Shown here: positions 61,714 to 64,000 of the stretch, one piece after another
How positions within the stretch are numbered: the stretch's first letter is position 1
Layout of the letters: each line of letters starts with the position of its first letter
Assembly (NCBI GenBank): GCA_006438735.1
Contig: RCZF01000001.1
Coordinates: forward strand, 558,001 to 622,000
Reading direction: 5' to 3'
DNA from: Sphingomonas koreensis
Lineage (GTDB): Bacteria > Pseudomonadota > Alphaproteobacteria > Sphingomonadales > Sphingomonadaceae
DNA length: 64,000 nucleotides
Position numbers and translations under genes: made by a program
Notes under the pieces: model-generated
Databases searched by the model: none
What the model saw: only the letters and a program-made list of their open reading frames with translations
What the model was told of the DNA's origin: nothing

Positions 61714-62062
61714 GAAAACCTGCCCCTTCAGACGTGCGAGCGACGAAAATGTTGCGCTTGTCGCTGTCGTCGCGTTGGCGGCGCAGATAGCCCAGCGCGC
61801 CAAGTCTGTTCAAGGCGCGAGTCACCACCGGCTTCGAAACGTTGAGCGCGCGGGCGAGGCCGCGCACCGTATGCGGGCCGGGTTTGAGATAGACCACCAG
61901 CAAGAGCGCCATCTGGCGGTTGGTAAGGTCCGGCTCGCCCGAGCGCACGTAATCGACGAGCGTGCGCATCCAGGTCTTGAGCGGCTGTTCCGCAATACTA
62001 GTCACCGTGCAAACTTCCGATTCACGTAGGGCATGAAACTCGATTGTCGTTGCTGAAGCCAT
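61646..62062 (-). CDS. MarR-type winged-helix regulator
   Basis: A 138-residue DNA-binding protein with the MarR core: LTNRQMALLLVVYLKPGPHT, recognition region VRGLARALNVSKPVVTRALNRL and wing LGYLRRQRDDSDKRNIFVA. The effector is unknown. Its 3' end overlaps the SH3-domain gene frame by up to 68 bases. It is divergent from secG. Confidence 0.88.
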   Translation of the reverse strand: MASATTIEFHALRESEVCTVTSIAEQPLKTWMRTLVDYVRSGEPDLTNRQMALLLVVYLKPGPHTVRGLARALNVSKPVVTRALNRLGALGYLRRQRDDSDKRNIFVARTSEGAGFLEEFGHFLNDDTPLPAVRHAVA

Positions 62063-62200
62063 AACGCCCCCGATCGCATCGGGTTTCAGTGCGACAACGA
62101 AATGTCGCCCGGAAATCGGCCATTGGCGTGCGATGGTTGATCGCGCCGGCCGCCTCGCCTATGTGCGCGGCTTCTCCCGATACGGATCGATCACACGCCC

Positions 62201-62617
62201 ATGTTCACCTTTCTGCTCGTCCTCCACGCCATCATCGCAGCCTGCCTCGTCGCCGTGATCCTGATGCAAAAGTCCGAGGGCGGCGGGCTCGGCATGGGCG
62301 GCAGCCCGTCGGGGTTAATGTCGGCGCGCGGCGCGGCCGATTTCCTGACGCGGGCGACGGGCGTGCTCGCCACGCTGTTCGTCGCGCTCAGCATCGCCAT
62401 GGCGGTGCTCGCAGCGACTCGCCACAGCACCTCGATCGATACGTCGCTCGCGCGCAAGGCGCCGCTAAGCACCGGGGCGGCCAATACCGCGCCGCCGCCG
62501 GGCGATACGCCGTTCGGCGCGGCCGCGCGCGATGCGGCGGCGGCAGCTGCGGCCAACGGGCCGGCGCCGGCGCGCACGCCCGCGCCGGCCAACGATTCGG
62601 TGCCGCTGGCGCAATAA
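62201..62617 (+). CDS. secG: Protein translocase subunit SecG
   Basis: A 138-residue SecG with two membrane segments (FLLVLHAIIAACLVAVILM and VLATLFVALSIAMAVLAA) separated by the hallmark QKSEGGGLGMGG. The tail after residue 80 is Ala/Pro-rich, as in other alphaproteobacteria. It precedes pyrG, a common order. Confidence 0.95.
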   Translation: MFTFLLVLHAIIAACLVAVILMQKSEGGGLGMGGSPSGLMSARGAADFLTRATGVLATLFVALSIAMAVLAATRHSTSIDTSLARKAPLSTGAANTAPPPGDTPFGAAARDAAAAAAANGPAPARTPAPANDSVPLAQ

Positions 62618-62641
62618 CCGCACCGCAAGCCGATCTTTTTC

Positions 62642-62663
62642 GCGCCCGATCGGATTCGGGCGC
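62642..62663 (+). terminator. Hairpin between secG and pyrG
   Basis: A perfect 8-bp stem (GCGCCCGA / TCGGGCGC) with a 6-base loop lies 25 bases after the secG stop. Only two T residues follow, so it may be a weak terminator or attenuator. Confidence 0.4.
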
Positions 62664-62702
62664 TTGTCCAAACATGTCGATTGACGCTAGGTCTTTGCTC
62701 CC

Positions 62703-64000
62703 ATGGCGCGGTTCATTTTCATCACCGGCGGCGTGGTTTCCTCGCTTGGCAAGGGTCTCATGGCGGCGTCGCTCGCCGCGTTGCTGCAGGCGCGCGGCTA
62801 TCGCGTGCGGATTCGCAAGTTCGATCCGTATCTCAACGTCGATCCCGGGACGATGTCGCCCTATCAGCATGGCGAAGTCTATGTGACCGATGACGGTGCC
62901 GAGACCGATCTTGATCTCGGCCATTACGAGCGCTTCACCGGCGTCGCCGCGCATCAGAGCGATAACGTCACCTCGGGCCGCATCTATCAGCAGATTATCC
63001 AGCGCGAGCGGCGCGGCGACTATCTCGGCGCCACCGTCCAGGTGATCCCGCACGTCACCGATGCGATCAAGGAATTCGCCAAGGCCGATGTCGAGGATCT
63101 CGATTTCGTGCTGTGCGAGATCGGCGGAACCGTCGGCGACATCGAATCGCTGCCTTTTATCGAAGCGATCCGCCAGCTCCGCAACGAACTCGGCCGCGGC
63201 CAGTCGATCAGCATCCACGTCACCCTGGTGCCGTTCATCTCAGCCGCCGGCGAGCTCAAGACCAAGCCGACTCAGCATTCGGTGCGCGAGCTCGCCGCGC
63301 TCGGCGTTCAGCCCGATGTGCTGGTGTGCCGCTGCGAACGGCCGCTGCCGCAAAGCGAGCGGGCCAAGATCGCGTTGTTCTGCAACGTGCCGAAGGAAGC
63401 CGTGATCCCCGCGCTCGATGCGCCGAGCATCTACGCCGTGCCGCTGCAATATCACGCTGAGGGCATCGACAGCGAAGTCCTCAAGGCGTTCGGCATCGAG
63501 CCGGGGCCGGCGCCCAGCCTCGATCGCTGGACCGAGATCGTCGAGCGGCTCGACAATCCCGAAGGCGAAGTGACGATCGGCGTGGTCGGCAAATATGTCG
63601 GCCTGCAGGATGCCTATAAATCGTTGAACGAGGCGCTGGTGCACGGCGGCATCGCTAACCGCGTCAAGGTCAACATCCGCTGGATCGACGCCGAACTGTT
63701 CGAGCATGACGACGCCGATATCGCCGCGCGGCTCGAGCCGTGCCACGCGATCCTCGTCCCGGGTGCGTTCGGCGAGCGCGGCGCGCAGGGCAAGATCGCC
63801 TCGGTCCGCTTCGCGCGGGAGCGCGGCGTGCCTTATTTCGGCATCTGTTTCGGCATGCAGATGGCCTGCGTCGAGGGCGCGCGCGATCTCGCCGGCATCG
63901 CACTGGCGTCGTCCACCGAATTCGGCCCGACCGACGAGCCGGTGATCGGCCTGATCAGCGAGTGGATGAGCAAATCGGGCTTGGAAAAACGAGAAGCGGG
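62703..64000 (+). CDS. pyrG: CTP synthase PyrG, C-terminus cut by window edge
   Basis: The first 432 residues of a protein usually near 545. The synthetase domain begins [17 protein letters not shown] and keeps [15 protein letters not shown] and [12 protein letters not shown]; the glutaminase domain starts about residue 285 ([18 protein letters not shown]) and shows the nucleophile-bearing [16 protein letters not shown]. It makes CTP from UTP, ATP and glutamine. The frame is open at base 64000. Confidence 0.97.
   Translation, partial: MARFIFITGGVVSSLGKGLMAASLAALLQARGYRVRIRKFDPYLNVDPGTMSPYQHGEVYVTDDGAETDLDLGHYERFTGVAAHQSDNVTSGRIYQQIIQRERRGDYLGATVQVIPHVTDAIKEFAKADVEDLDFVLCEIGGTVGDIESLPFIEAIRQLRNELGRGQSISIHVTLVPFISAAGELKTKPTQHSVRELAALGVQPDVLVCRCERPLPQSERAKIALFCNVPKEAVIPALDAPSIYAVPLQYHAEGIDSEVLKAFGIEPGPAPSLDRWTEIVERLDNPEGEVTIGVVGKYVGLQDAYKSLNEALVHGGIANRVKVNIRWIDAELFEHDDADIAARLEPCHAILVPGAFGERGAQGKIASVRFARERGVPYFGICFGMQMACVEGARDLAGIALASSTEFGPTDEPVIGLISEWMSKSGLEKREA

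Overview
The window is a GC-rich, densely coding bacterial chromosome segment, most probably from a sphingomonad (Alphaproteobacteria, Sphingomonas or a close relative). The case rests on gene order and protein style: an Entner-Doudoroff operon (zwf-pgl-edd-glk-eda), a one-cysteine DksA, DUF465 and DUF1465 proteins, acidic or charged tails on bL9 and bS6, fabD-fabG-acpP-fabF-mltG, mreBCD-mrdA-rodA, and two families of short inverted repeats of the REPIN type. No species call is possible from the sequence alone.

Layout. 1-9.6 kb: start of moaA (cut by the window edge), a GGDEF/EAL protein, mfd, sdhE, recG and a PilZ protein. 9.7-19.2 kb: tyrS, an nlpD-like lipoprotein, surE, serS, a host-attachment-like protein, a Ser/Gly-rich PEP-CTERM-like protein, dksA, a second PilZ protein, two DUF465 proteins, a DUF1465 protein and a flavin-dependent nitronate monooxygenase-like enzyme. 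19.3-31.7 kb: an M1 aminopeptidase, then a gamma-carbonic-anhydrase-like protein and an asparagine synthase that both appear to start at AUC. These are followed by a flippase and a six-gene operon that looks like a private phospholipid or CDP-alcohol pathway: two nucleotidyltransferases, a CDP-glycerol-transferase-like protein, a CDP-alcohol phosphatidyltransferase, a lipid kinase and a Tam41-like nucleotidyltransferase.

31.97-38.58 kb is a 6.6-kb genomic island in the 3' half of a tRNA-Lys(CTT) gene, bounded by 47-bp direct repeats with one mismatch and visibly lower in GC. It carries a Fic protein with an operator-like repeat cluster over its start, a broken tyrosine integrase joined end-to-end with a truncated vsr, a small vsr partner, and a three-gene operon: nucleosidase (PNP/MTAN fold), NACHT-type NTPase with a HEAT-like C-terminus, and cytidine/dCMP deaminase. 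This operon is my best candidate for an undescribed system, probably anti-phage.

38.7-48.7 kb is core genome: the cell-elongation operon (mreB-mreC-mreD-mrdA-rodA), mutL carrying a repeat element inside its reading frame, an M50-like membrane protein and the rpsF-rpsR-rplI operon. 48.8-54.4 kb: two tandem RcnB-like genes with matching upstream repeat arrays, then the fatty-acid cluster ending in mltG. 54.4-61.3 kb: a small membrane pseudogene, the Entner-Doudoroff operon and argC. 61.3-64 kb: an SH3-domain protein, a MarR-type regulator, secG and the start of pyrG (cut by the window edge). Many neighbouring genes overlap by four bases (ATGA or GTGA), so translational coupling is widespread.
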